Source: Sphingomonadaceae bacterium (lineage in GTDB: Bacteria > Pseudomonadota > Alphaproteobacteria > Sphingomonadales > Sphingomonadaceae). Taken from it: DNA of 64,000 nucleotides. A program made the position numbers and the translations under genes. Positions 19,623 through 27,769 of this stretch are shown here, in pieces. How positions within the stretch are numbered: position 1 is the stretch's first letter; the number at the start of each line of letters is the position of its first letter. The stretch lies in the NCBI GenBank assembly GCA_947477745.1, contig CANJUF010000004.1:1-64000 (forward strand). Reading direction: 5' to 3'. Under the pieces are notes generated by a model. That model saw nothing but the letters and a program-made list of their open reading frames with translations, ran no database searches and was not told the origin of the DNA.

Positions 19623-21029
19623 TCAATCCCCCGTCAGGATCCGGTCGACCAGCTCCTTCACGCTCGGCGTGTAGTTGTTCGAATAGAACGGGTCCTGCTT
19701 GAAACGGAAGGCGGCGTGGCCCGCGAACATCAGGTTGTCTTCGACGTCTCCGCCGTGAGCGATGTCCTGCAGGGTCTTCTGGATGCAGAAGCTGCGCGGA
19801 TCGGCAAGCCTGCCGGTGGTATAGTCGTCATGATCCTTCCACGACGAAAACCCGCAATGCGATAGGCAGCCCATGCAGTCTTTCTGGTCTTGCTGGATCA
19901 TGTCGCGCTCGGCTTCGTCGACGAAGATGATCGTGTCGTCAGGCGTGCGCAGCCCGACCTTGTGGCCCTGCCCCACCCAGTTTCGCGAGCGTTCGAGGTC
20001 CTTGGGCGTCACCCAGAAATTCTTGTTGCCCACCCCGACATCGAGCCTGACGGTATGCTCACCCGCCTCGACCTTCGAATAAGGCACCTGCCGCTCGGAC
20101 CGGGCCTCAAGGCTGCGCAGAAACCGCGTGCGCACCGCCGAAGAATAGAACCCGGTGGGCGAAAACTTGTGCAGCAGCACGTCGCCCGGCTCGAGTTCGC
20201 GCAAGGCGTCCTTCCAGCCCTGCGGGATCGGGCTTTCGTGGGTGAGGAGCGGCCGGGTGCCGAACTGGAAGGCGATCTGGCCAAGCTCGGGGTTGTCCAC
20301 CCATTCGTCCCATTCGCGCAGGAACCACACCCCGCCCGCCATGACGATCGGCACGTCATCGGAGATGCCCTCGGCGCGCATCGTATCGCGCACCGCCTTG
20401 ACCCGCGGATAGGGGTCTTCGGGCTTCAAGGGATCTTCGGCGTTCGACAAGCCGTTGTGGCCGCCGGCCAGCCAAGGGTCTTCATAGACGACGGCTCCGA
20501 GCAGTTCGGGCACCTTGGAATAGGCGCGCTTCCACAGTGCACGGAAGGCGCGCGCCGACGAGATGATCGGCAGGTAATTCACGCCGTATTTCGCGGCGAT
20601 CTCGCTCAGCCGGTACGGCATGCCCGCGCCGCAGGTGACGCCCGCGATCAGGCCGCGCGTCTGTTCGAGCACGCCTTCGAGGATCGGCTGTGCGCCGCCC
20701 ATTTCCCACAGCACGTTGATGTTGATCGCGCCCTGCCCGCCGGCGATCTCGTGCGCGCGGCGCACCTGCGCCACCGCACCGTCGATGCCGTACTTGATCA
20801 GTTGCTCGTGGCGTTCGCGCCGGGTGAGCTGTTCGTAGACCTGGGGGACGATCTTGCCGGTTGGATCGTAGCTATCGGCATTGACGGCGCTGACCGTGCC
20901 GATGCCGCCCGCGGCGGCCCACGCGCCCGAGCTGGCGTGGTTGGTCGCCGAAACGCCTTTGCCGCCTTCGACCAGCGGCCAGACTTCGCGCCCGCCATAG
21001 ACAATGGGTTTGAGACCCTTGAACGCCAT
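19623..21029 (-). CDS. NAD(P)H-dependent flavin oxidoreductase (nitronate monooxygenase-like)
   Basis: FMN-dependent TIM-barrel protein of 468 residues, related to 2-nitropropane dioxygenase/nitronate monooxygenase. Features: MAFKGLKPIVYGGREVWPLV, the glycine-rich GVTCGAGMPYRLSEIAAKYG, LAGGHNGLSNAED, and VPIVMAGGVWF for phosphate binding. Longer than classic nitronate monooxygenases, with a C-terminal part containing a Cys cluster DCMGCLSHCGF that could bind metal or a redox centre. The substrate is unknown. It follows the methyltransferase gene on the same strand. Confidence 0.85.
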   Translation of the reverse strand: MAFKGLKPIVYGGREVWPLVEGGKGVSATNHASSGAWAAAGGIGTVSAVNADSYDPTGKIVPQVYEQLTRRERHEQLIKYGIDGAVAQVRRAHEIAGGQGAININVLWEMGGAQPILEGVLEQTRGLIAGVTCGAGMPYRLSEIAAKYGVNYLPIISSARAFRALWKRAYSKVPELLGAVVYEDPWLAGGHNGLSNAEDPLKPEDPYPRVKAVRDTMRAEGISDDVPIVMAGGVWFLREWDEWVDNPELGQIAFQFGTRPLLTHESPIPQGWKDALRELEPGDVLLHKFSPTGFYSSAVRTRFLRSLEARSERQVPYSKVEAGEHTVRLDVGVGNKNFWVTPKDLERSRNWVGQGHKVGLRTPDDTIIFVDEAERDMIQQDQKDCMGCLSHCGFSSWKDHDDYTTGRLADPRSFCIQKTLQDIAHGGDVEDNLMFAGHAAFRFKQDPFYSNNYTPSVKELVDRILTGD

Positions 21030-21059
21030 ATTTCAAACCGTCTTTCCGGCAAATGCCTG

Positions 21060-21797
21060 TTAATTGGCCGCCGCTGCCACTTCGGGGCTCGCGCGGCAAG
21101 GACGGATTTTCGCTGGTTCCGGCCTTCCTGGCGCAAGGTCGAAGCGCGCATAGTAGCCGTTGATCTCTGGTTTCACGACGAATGCCCCGAGCTTGTAGCC
21201 CACCGCCTTGAATTCGCAAAACAGCAGCGTGGGCGGGATGCCGTGGCGATCGGTCGGGCGGTCGGTCTCGACGACGATGATCTTGCCGTCCTTGCGCATC
21301 GAATCGCGCAAACGCCACAGGAAGGCGTAGGGTTCAGCCACTTCGTGGTACATGTGGACAAGGAACACGCGGTCGAAACTGGCCTTGGGCAGCCTCGGAT
21401 CGTCGGCATCCCCGCGCAATATCGAGACATTGTCGAGCCGTTCGCGCTCTATCCGCAAACCGAGCAGGCGCAGCGCCTCGGTATCGATGTCCTGGGCGAC
21501 CACGCGGCCCTCAGGCCCGACCCGCACTGAGAGGCGCGTGGTGTAATATCCCTCGCCCGCGCCGATGTCGGCAACGGTCATTCCCGGCGAAATCCGCGCC
21601 ATGTCCATCACCTGCTGCGCTTCGTTGACCCGGTCGCGCTGGGCTTCCGGCGCAAAGGCATTGGCGCCCGGCGCTGAAACAGCGCGGTCGGGCCGGGGAA
21701 AGGCGCGCGCGGTCTCGGGCCGGTCGGCCTGCGGGTCTTCCTTCTTGCAGCCGCCGACCGTAAGGAGGATCGCCACCGCGCCAAGCAGGGCGTTCAT
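21060..21797 (-). CDS. lipoprotein-type class I SAM-dependent methyltransferase
   Basis: Methyltransferase-fold protein of 245 residues with a lipoprotein signal (MNALLGAVAILLTVGGC, lipobox Cys17). SAM-binding motif I is MTVADIGAGEGYYTTRL, followed by an acidic residue in VAQDIDTEAL and the DNVSILRGDADDPRLP strand. The combination of a methyltransferase domain with an envelope anchor is known in some proteobacterial families, but the substrate is not. ATG 21797 lies five bases after the prfB stop; an alternative TTG at 21806 would overlap it. The C-terminal end (AKIRPCRASPEVAAAAN) is low complexity. Confidence 0.8.
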   Translation of the reverse strand: MNALLGAVAILLTVGGCKKEDPQADRPETARAFPRPDRAVSAPGANAFAPEAQRDRVNEAQQVMDMARISPGMTVADIGAGEGYYTTRLSVRVGPEGRVVAQDIDTEALRLLGLRIERERLDNVSILRGDADDPRLPKASFDRVFLVHMYHEVAEPYAFLWRLRDSMRKDGKIIVVETDRPTDRHGIPPTLLFCEFKAVGYKLGAFVVKPEINGYYARFDLAPGRPEPAKIRPCRASPEVAAAAN

Positions 21798-21802
21798 CCG
21801 GC

Positions 21803-22930
21803 TCAATCGATGTCCTCCACCTCGACCGTCTCGCCCGAAACCCGCTGCGAGAGCGCGGCGGCCATGAACGGGTCGAGATCGCCGTCGAGCACGTCGCCCG
21901 GCGTGGGCGAGGTTACGCCGGTGCGCAGGTCCTTGACCTGCTGGTAAGGCTGGAGGACGTAGGAGCGGATCTGGTGGCCCCAGCCGATATCGGACTTGGA
22001 GGCATGTTCCGCGCTCGCGGTTTCCTCGCGCCTGCGCATCTCCGCCTCGAATAGCCGGGCCTTGAGCATGCCCATGGCAATGTCGCGGTTCTTGTGCTGT
22101 GAGCGGTCGATCTGGCTGGCGACGACGATGCCCGATGGCTGGTGCGTGATGCGCACTGCCGAATCGGTGGTGTTGACGTGCTGCCCGCCCGCGCCGCTCG
22201 CCCGGTAGGTGTCGATCTTCAGGTCCGACGGATTGATGTCGATCTCGAAGGTATCGTCGATCACCGGGTAGACCCAGACGCTCGAAAAGCTGGTATGGCG
22301 GCGCGCCGAGCTGTCATAGGGGCTGATGCGCACCAGCCGGTGCACGCCGCTTTCGGTCTTGGCATAGCCATAGGCGTTGTCGCCCTTGATCAGCAGCGTG
22401 CAGCTCTTGATCCCGGCCTGTTCGCCCGCGTGATAGTCGACCATCTCAACCTTGTAGCCGCGCCGTTCGGCCCAGCGCGTATACATGCGCTGGAGCATTT
22501 CGGCCCAGTCCTGGCTCTCGGTGCCCCCAGCCCCGGCGTGGATTTCGAGGAAGGTGTCGTTGGCGTCGGCCTCGCCGCCGAGCAGCGCCTGGACCTTGTC
22601 GGCATCGGCGCGGTCGGCTAGCCGGGCGAGGGTCTCGATGCCTTCATCAACCGTCGCCTCGTCGCCCTCGGCCTCGCCCAATTCGACGAATTCGATGGCG
22701 TCGGCCATTTCCTGCCTGATCTCGTTGACCGTGCCGATGGCAGCCTCGAGCCGCCGCCGCTCGCGCATCACCGCTTCGGCGTCCTTGGGATCGTTCCACA
22801 GCGACGGATCCTCGACGCGCGCGTTGAGCTCGTCAAGACGCCGCAAAGCGCGCTCCCAGTCGAGGAACTTGCGCACGAGTGCGAGTGCCGCCTCGATCCG
22901 TTCGATATGGGCCTGCCCTTCGGCACGCAT
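21803..22930 (-). CDS. prfB: peptide chain release factor 2
   Basis: RF2 terminates translation at UGA and UAA. 375 residues with the catalytic GGQ at 248-250 (RASGAGGQHVNTTDSAVR). The codon-recognition tripeptide reads SPY at 203-205 (RISPYDSSARRHTSF) rather than the enterobacterial SPF, a variant I believe is usual in alphaproteobacteria. There is no programmed frameshift: the frame is open from ATG 22930 and the N-terminus is of normal extent. Followed by the methyltransferase gene with a five-base gap. Confidence 0.96.
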   Translation of the reverse strand: MRAEGQAHIERIEAALALVRKFLDWERALRRLDELNARVEDPSLWNDPKDAEAVMRERRRLEAAIGTVNEIRQEMADAIEFVELGEAEGDEATVDEGIETLARLADRADADKVQALLGGEADANDTFLEIHAGAGGTESQDWAEMLQRMYTRWAERRGYKVEMVDYHAGEQAGIKSCTLLIKGDNAYGYAKTESGVHRLVRISPYDSSARRHTSFSSVWVYPVIDDTFEIDINPSDLKIDTYRASGAGGQHVNTTDSAVRITHQPSGIVVASQIDRSQHKNRDIAMGMLKARLFEAEMRRREETASAEHASKSDIGWGHQIRSYVLQPYQQVKDLRTGVTSPTPGDVLDGDLDPFMAAALSQRVSGETVEVEDID

Positions 22931-22954
22931 TACAGGGTACTCCAGGCGGTCAGC

Positions 22955-23185
22955 TTACTCGATATAGCCCAGGACCGTGCCGATCTCGTGAGTCTCTCCG
23001 GGCTGCACGACGATCCGCAGCGTGCCGCTGGCCGGAGCCTCGACCTCGTTAGTCGATTTGTCGGCTTCCAGCGAATAGAGCGGCTGGCCTTCGGACACGC
23101 TGTCACCGTCCTTGGCGAGCCATTCGGCGACCTGACCCTCGGTCATCGAGAAGCCGAGCTTGGGAAGCAGAATTTCAGTAGCCAT
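22955..23185 (-). CDS. stand-alone lipoyl/biotinyl-attachment domain protein
   Basis: A single lipoyl-type domain of 76 residues (MATEILLPKLGFSMTEGQVA). The modified lysine is Lys43 in LEADKSTNEVEAPASG, the DK(A/S/V) hairpin typical of lipoylation rather than the MKM of biotin carriers. There is no E2 catalytic or E3-binding domain, and no dehydrogenase complex gene is nearby, so it may act as a detached swinging arm for a partner elsewhere. It precedes prfB by 24 bases on the same strand. Confidence 0.85.
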   Translation of the reverse strand: MATEILLPKLGFSMTEGQVAEWLAKDGDSVSEGQPLYSLEADKSTNEVEAPASGTLRIVVQPGETHEIGTVLGYIE

Positions 23186-23303
23186 GATGGTTCGATACCC
23201 TTTTCATTCGCCCGGAACCGCCGGGCGATCATTTGGAGCAGCGATGGCGCGACAAGCCTGCCGGGTCAAGGCGTCACAAGCGTGCCGCCCTGCCCGAGAG
23301 CGC

Positions 23304-23594
23304 TTAAAGCCCGTCGATAACGAACACGCGGTAGTCGGCAGCGCGTTTGCGGTGCTCGATCGCTTCTTGGTAGATGGGGCGATTGTACCATTCCATCGCG
23401 GCGGCGCGATCGGGGAACTTCAGGACCACCGCGCCGTCAGGAGCTTCGCCTTCAAGGCCCTGGAGATCGCCGTAAACCACCAGCGCTTCCATGCCTTCGG
23501 TGCGGCCGCCCTTCGCGTTGGTTTCCTGATAGGCCTTCATCGCGTCCGCATCCTTGATCGGCTCTTCGCGCGTGAAGATTATGTAAGCTGCCAT
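23304..23594 (-). CDS. DUF1330 domain-containing protein
   Basis: Small protein of 96 residues with the DUF1330 ferredoxin-like (dimeric alpha+beta barrel) pattern: MAAYIIFTREEPIKDADAM, a central VVYGDLQGLEGEAPDGAVV, then FPDRAAAMEWYNRPIYQEA with the conserved W/Y and AADYRVFVIDGL. The biochemical role is unknown. ATG 23594 has GGGAGAGAGA directly upstream. Its 5' region is shared with the IS481-type element that begins 102 bases away. Confidence 0.87.
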   Translation of the reverse strand: MAAYIIFTREEPIKDADAMKAYQETNAKGGRTEGMEALVVYGDLQGLEGEAPDGAVVLKFPDRAAAMEWYNRPIYQEAIEHRKRAADYRVFVIDGL

Positions 23595-23690
23595 CGTCTC
23601 TCTCCCTGTTGGCCCTTGGCGTTTGAACTCCCGCCGTTGCACCGGCGCGCGAAGCAAGGCAAGCGCCATTGCAATAGCATCGTATCAGGC

Positions 23691-23696
23691 CCTAGA
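23691..23696. repeat. target-site duplication (left copy), CCTAGA
   Basis: The six bases CCTAGA directly before the left terminal repeat are repeated directly after the right one (24312-24317). The sequence fits NCTAGN, the target preference reported for IS481. Confidence 0.85.
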
Positions 23697-23719
23697 TGTT
23701 TAGTCCCGGCATTTGATGG
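23697..23719 (+). repeat. left terminal inverted repeat of IS481-type element
   Basis: Starts TGTTTAGTCCCGGCATTTGA at 23697. It is the exact reverse complement of 24289-24311 over 23 bases. Confidence 0.92.
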
Positions 23720-23752
23720 TGTAATATTCAGCCATCAATGGAAGGACGCGCT

Positions 23753-24316
23753 ATGGGACAGATTCTGCACGGGAGCGCCCGCACGACAGCGGCAGTCCGT
23801 CGAGCAATACAACATAGTCAAGAGAGCCTGATCGTTCTGTCCAAGCGTCACGGGATTAACCCGAAGACGGTGGCCAAGTGGAAGCGGCGTACGTCAGTCA
23901 GCGACCTCCCCACCGGCCCCAAGGATGCCAAGTCCACCACATTGTCGATGGAGGAGGAGGCCATCATCGTCGCTTTCAGGCGGCATACTTTGCTGCCACT
24001 CGATGACTGCCTCTACGCCTTGCAGGCCACGATCCCACACCTGACACGCTCGTCACTGCACCGCTGTTTGCAGCGCCACGGGATCAGCCGGTTGAACCGG
24101 ACGATCAAAGAGGCCACAGTCAAGCGATACCATTACGACAGCCACGCGCAGCTGACCGCCCACCTCCACGACTTCATCGACGCCTACAATTATGGGCGGC
24201 GGCTGAAGACCCTCAAGGGCCTCACGCCCTTCGAATACATCTGCAAAATATGGACAATCGAGCCAGACAGATTTACCCTCAACCCAACCCATCAAATGCC
24301 GGGACTAAACACCTAG
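23753..24316 (+). CDS. IS481-family transposase with internal deletion
   Basis: Protein of 187 residues. Residues 1-100 are the helix-turn-helix part: LSKRHGINPKTVAKWKRR, then EEEAIIVAFRRHTLLPLDDC and SSLHRCLQRHGISRLN. The text then jumps directly to NRTIKEATVKRYHYDSHAQL and the C-terminal end QMPGLNT, normally found far downstream after the DDE integrase core. The reading frame is kept across the deletion near 24095. Without the catalytic core it cannot transpose DNA but could still bind the ends. ATG 23753 has GGAAGGA six bases upstream; the TAG stop comes from the CTAG of the target duplication. Confidence 0.88.
   Translation: MGQILHGSARTTAAVRRAIQHSQESLIVLSKRHGINPKTVAKWKRRTSVSDLPTGPKDAKSTTLSMEEEAIIVAFRRHTLLPLDDCLYALQATIPHLTRSSLHRCLQRHGISRLNRTIKEATVKRYHYDSHAQLTAHLHDFIDAYNYGRRLKTLKGLTPFEYICKIWTIEPDRFTLNPTHQMPGLNT
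24289..24311 (-). repeat. right terminal inverted repeat of IS481-type element
   Basis: Reverse complement of 23697-23719 with no mismatch over 23 bases, ending GGGACTAAACA at 24311. Confidence 0.92.
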
Positions 24317-24317
24317 A
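24312..24317. repeat. target-site duplication (right copy), CCTAGA
   Basis: Direct copy of 23691-23696. It also supplies the TAG stop of the transposase gene (24314-24316). Confidence 0.85.
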
Positions 24318-24363
24318 AGGCGGCCAAAGAGAGACGCGCCGCGCGGCGACCGGGAGAGAAACG

Positions 24364-25656
24364 CTGAGCTATTTTGGTGAGTTCAAGGCCCACTGGCACA
24401 CCTTGCTGGGGGCTGGTCTGGGTATCGCCTTCGGCGCTGCGCTCAATCACTACATGACCAACCTATTCGGCCCGGCAATGATCGCCGAGTTCGGCTGGAC
24501 CAAGGCGCAATTCGCCCTGATCGGGGTGATGCCGCTGGCAACGATGCTGGTGATCCCGTTCCAGGGCCGCCTGACCGACCGGTTCGGTGTGCGCCTATCC
24601 GCCGCATTCGGCGTGGTCCTGCTGCCCCTCACCTTCCTTGGCCTTTCGGTGATGAGCGGCAATATCGTCCACTACTTCGCGATCACTTTCCTGCAGGCGC
24701 TGATCGCGATGCTGGTCGGCACGCTTACCTATACGCGGGCGGTGGTTGAAAAGTTCGATGCAGCGCGCGGCATGGCGCTGTCATTGGGCATGACCGTGGC
24801 ACCGCTGGCAGGCGCGATCATGACCCCGATCATGGGCGGCATCATTGCCGAACACGGCTGGCGCACGGGCTATCAGGTGATGGCGCTGCTGACCGGCCTG
24901 GGAGGAACGCTTGCGCTGCTCCTGATCGGAAAGACCCCGCCCGCAGCGCGCTATGGCACCAGCGAAGCGATCGAATCCGGCACTGCCGGGACGCCGCGCA
25001 GCGCGCTTGCCGACTTGCGGATCCTGTCGCGCAAGCCTGCATTCCTGCTGATCGTGATTGGCATGTTCTTCTGCAATTTTCCGCAAGTTCTGGTCGGCTC
25101 GCAGCTGCAACTGGTGGTGACCGACAGCGGCGCACCGGCGACGCTCGCCACCTGGATCGTCTCGCTTTACGCGACCGGTGTTATCATCGGCCGCTTCGCC
25201 TGCGGATTGGCGCTCGACAAGGTGTCAGCGCACTGGGTGGCCATCGTTGCGCTCGGCCTGCCGGCAGTGGGCTTCGTGGCGCTGGCATCGCCGTTCGACG
25301 CGCCGTGGATCCTTGGCGGATCGATCCTGATGGTCGGCCTGGCGCAAGGCGCCGAGGGCGATATCGGCGCTTACCTCATCTCGCGCAACTTCGACCTTGG
25401 CCTTTACAGCTTCATCTTCGCTTTCGTGAGCTGCGCGATGTTCGTCGCTTCGGCTGTCGGCTCGCTGGTGCTGAGCCAGACGCTCGCCTGGACTGACCGG
25501 TTCGACACCTTCCTGACGATCGCGGCGGTTCTCACCCTGATTGGCGCGCTGGCGTTCTTCCTCACCGGCTGGGCGAAGCCCGCCCATCCCGAGGTCCATG
25601 AATCGGCCATCGCGCCCCTAGGCCCGGTGCGCGTGCTGACGGGAGACGAGATTTGA
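24364..25656 (+). CDS. major facilitator superfamily transporter
   Basis: Membrane carrier with 12 predicted helices, 430 residues if started at CTG 24364. The MFS motif between helices 2 and 3 reads GRLTDRFGVRLSAAFGV. Similar in layout to the two carriers downstream, and like oxalate/formate- or monocarboxylate-type exchangers. The start is uncertain: no ATG exists between the element's right end and the first helix. GGGAGAG lies just ahead of CTG 24364; the only in-frame ATG upstream (24250) lies inside the insertion element and would add 38 unlikely residues. The stop overlaps the next start (TTGA). Confidence 0.82.
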   Translation: MSYFGEFKAHWHTLLGAGLGIAFGAALNHYMTNLFGPAMIAEFGWTKAQFALIGVMPLATMLVIPFQGRLTDRFGVRLSAAFGVVLLPLTFLGLSVMSGNIVHYFAITFLQALIAMLVGTLTYTRAVVEKFDAARGMALSLGMTVAPLAGAIMTPIMGGIIAEHGWRTGYQVMALLTGLGGTLALLLIGKTPPAARYGTSEAIESGTAGTPRSALADLRILSRKPAFLLIVIGMFFCNFPQVLVGSQLQLVVTDSGAPATLATWIVSLYATGVIIGRFACGLALDKVSAHWVAIVALGLPAVGFVALASPFDAPWILGGSILMVGLAQGAEGDIGAYLISRNFDLGLYSFIFAFVSCAMFVASAVGSLVLSQTLAWTDRFDTFLTIAAVLTLIGALAFFLTGWAKPAHPEVHESAIAPLGPVRVLTGDEI

Positions 25657-26519
25657 GCCAGACACCTGTTCGTCCGCGTCGCAGCGCGCTTTATCTGCCT
25701 GCATCCAATGCCCGCGCCATCGAAAAAGCGCGCGGCCTGGCAGCCGATATTGTGATCCTCGATCTTGAGGATGCGGTCGCCCCCGACGCCAAGGAAGATG
25801 CGCGGGAGGCGGCCATCGCTGCAGTGGCGCAGGGCGGCTTTGCGGCGGGGGAGGTCGCGGTGCGCGCCAACGGGCTCGACACGCCTTGGGGCCTCGCTGA
25901 TCTGGAGGCGATTGCAGCCTCGCACGCCGATGCCGTGCTCGTGCCCAAGGTCAGCACGGCGGATGACATTGCCCGCTACGATGCGGCGCTTTCGGGCGCG
26001 CACCCGCAGATGCAGCTTTGGGCCATGATCGAGACCCGCCGCGCAGTCGCCAATCTCGACGCCATCGCCGCCATGGCCGCGTCGACCCGGCTATCGCTGT
26101 GGGTCATGGGCACCAATGATCTCGCCAAGGAAATGCGTGCGCAGCTTACGCCGGAACGCGAAGTGTTCGTGCCGATCCTGTCGCTCGCGGTTTGTGCCGC
26201 GCGTGCCCACGGCGTCACCATTCTCGACGGTGTGTGCAACGAATTCCGCGATCTCGAGGTCTTTCGCACCGAAGCCTCGCAGGGCGCGCGCTTCGGGTTT
26301 GACGGCAAATCGCTGATCCACCCGGCGCAGATCGAGCCTTGCAACGAGGTATTTTCGCCGTCCGATGAGGACGTGGCCTGGGCACGAGCGGTCATCGACG
26401 CCTTCGCGCTGCCCGAAAACCAGGGCAAGGGCGCGATCAGCGTCGAAGGCAAGATGGCCGAACTGCTCCATCTAGAAGAGGCGCGGCGCACGCTCGCCAT
26501 GGCGAAAGAACAGGCATGA
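25653..26519 (+). CDS. CoA ester lyase (CitE / malyl-CoA lyase-like)
   Basis: TIM-barrel lyase of 288 residues of the HpcH/HpaI-CitE superfamily, which cleaves or forms 3-hydroxy-acyl-CoA-type bonds with Mg2+. Features: RSALYLPASNARAIEKARGL, VILDLEDAVAPDAKEDAREA, VRANGLDTPWGLADL, the metal-site Glu in AMIETRRAVANL and FGFDGKSLIHPAQIEPCNEV. The C-terminal lid is present. TTG start at 25653 overlaps the preceding stop. Placed between carriers, it is the only obvious catabolic enzyme of the cluster; its acyl-CoA substrate cannot be named. Confidence 0.88.
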   Translation: MSQTPVRPRRSALYLPASNARAIEKARGLAADIVILDLEDAVAPDAKEDAREAAIAAVAQGGFAAGEVAVRANGLDTPWGLADLEAIAASHADAVLVPKVSTADDIARYDAALSGAHPQMQLWAMIETRRAVANLDAIAAMAASTRLSLWVMGTNDLAKEMRAQLTPEREVFVPILSLAVCAARAHGVTILDGVCNEFRDLEVFRTEASQGARFGFDGKSLIHPAQIEPCNEVFSPSDEDVAWARAVIDAFALPENQGKGAISVEGKMAELLHLEEARRTLAMAKEQA

Positions 26520-27766
26520 GCGATACGATGGCGACAGTTCGAGAAGAATGGCGCGCATATTGGTACCTGCCCATCGTCGCGGCGCTGGCCAATATCGCGA
26601 CCGTGATCCACATCTATACCCTCGGCCCGTTCATGGCTCCGCTTCAGGAAGAATTTGGCTGGTCGCGCGCGCAGATTTCCTCCGCGATAACCGTCTCCAA
26701 CGGCATCAACGCCGGGCTTGGCGTGTTGATCGGCTTCCTGATCGATAAGTACGGCCCGCGCCGCATCGGCCTGATCGGCATCTGCGTCATGGCGGCGGCT
26801 TTCGCCTCGGTCGGTACGGCGACCGGCAGCTACGCCAACTGGATCTTCCTGTGGTTCCTGATCTCGCTCGGCGCGGCCTGGACCCAGCCAACGATCTGGA
26901 CCAGCGCGGTATCCTCGCGCTTCAACGCCGGACGCGGTTTCGCGCTCGCCGTGACGATCTGCGGAACTTCGGTGGCGGCGACAATGCTGCCGATCATCTC
27001 CACCGAGGCGATCATCAATTTCGGCTGGCGCTGGGCCTATGTGGTCATCGCGGCGGGTTATCTCGTGCTGGCGTTCCCCTTGAACTTCCTGTTCTTCCGG
27101 GGCGCAGCCGATGGAACAGCGCGCGCGCCGCAACAGGACAAGGCTCCGGCATCGCGCGTCCTGGCCGGAATGGAAGCGCGCGATGCTTTCCGCTCGTTCA
27201 CCTTCTACCGCCTGTCGATAGCGGGCCTGCTGTTCGCATTCTGCGCCATGGCGAGCATCGTCCATTTCGTGCCGATCCTCACCGATCGCGGCCTATCGCC
27301 GCTGCAGGCGGCGGGCATAGCCGGGCTGATTGGCGTTTCCTCGCTCACCGGGCGGTTCATCACCGGCTACCTGCTCGACAGGTTCCGGCCCGAGCGGGTC
27401 GCGCTGGTCGCGTTCGGACTGCCGGTCTTCGCCGCGCTGCTGCTGCTCTACGGCGACGGGCCGATTGCCTATTCCGCTGCAGCAATAGTCATCGGTGCGT
27501 CGCTTGGCGGCGAATATGACATCATTATCTATCTCACCACGCGGCACTTCGGGCTCAAGCGCTTCGGCGCGATCTTCTCCACGGTCCTCGTGTTCCTGAC
27601 CGGGGCAACCGCAACCGGGCCGCTGACTGCAGGGGCGATCTTCGACCGCTTCGGCTCCTACGACTATTACCTGTGGCTGACGATTCCCATGGTGCTTGCC
27701 TCGTCGCTGCTCGCGGGGACGCTGCCTAAGGCCCCTGACGAATACAATCGCGGGGCGGCGCAGTGA
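26516..27766 (+). CDS. major facilitator superfamily transporter
   Basis: Twelve-helix carrier of 416 residues, starting MSDTMATVREEWRAYWYLPI. The family loop is GFLIDKYGPRRIGLIG, and EFGWSRAQISSAITVSNG marks the oxalate/formate-antiporter-like group. It is clearly paralogous to the next gene (same EEW..W start, same helix texts, same C-terminal FDRFGSYDYYLWL), so the two look like a tandem duplication. ATG overlaps the lyase stop by four bases. Confidence 0.88.
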   Translation: MSDTMATVREEWRAYWYLPIVAALANIATVIHIYTLGPFMAPLQEEFGWSRAQISSAITVSNGINAGLGVLIGFLIDKYGPRRIGLIGICVMAAAFASVGTATGSYANWIFLWFLISLGAAWTQPTIWTSAVSSRFNAGRGFALAVTICGTSVAATMLPIISTEAIINFGWRWAYVVIAAGYLVLAFPLNFLFFRGAADGTARAPQQDKAPASRVLAGMEARDAFRSFTFYRLSIAGLLFAFCAMASIVHFVPILTDRGLSPLQAAGIAGLIGVSSLTGRFITGYLLDRFRPERVALVAFGLPVFAALLLLYGDGPIAYSAAAIVIGASLGGEYDIIIYLTTRHFGLKRFGAIFSTVLVFLTGATATGPLTAGAIFDRFGSYDYYLWLTIPMVLASSLLAGTLPKAPDEYNRGAAQ

Positions 27767-27769
27767 TCG

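Larger units (their letters stand above)
23697..24311 (+). mobile_element. non-autonomous, core-deleted IS481-family insertion element
   Basis: A 615-bp element bounded by perfect 23-bp inverted repeats and flanked by the direct repeat CCTAGA. It carries one gene whose ends match an IS481-family transposase but whose middle is missing, so it is about half the usual ~1.1 kb. Perfect terminal repeats and duplication suggest recent insertion; transposition would need a full-length relative's transposase acting in trans. The element separates DUF1330 from the major-facilitator cluster. Confidence 0.9.

Noticed and set aside
22900..22960. Programmed frameshift at the start of prfB
   Set aside because: The frame is open from ATG 22930 through the whole protein, and no internal UGA with a slippery site is seen.
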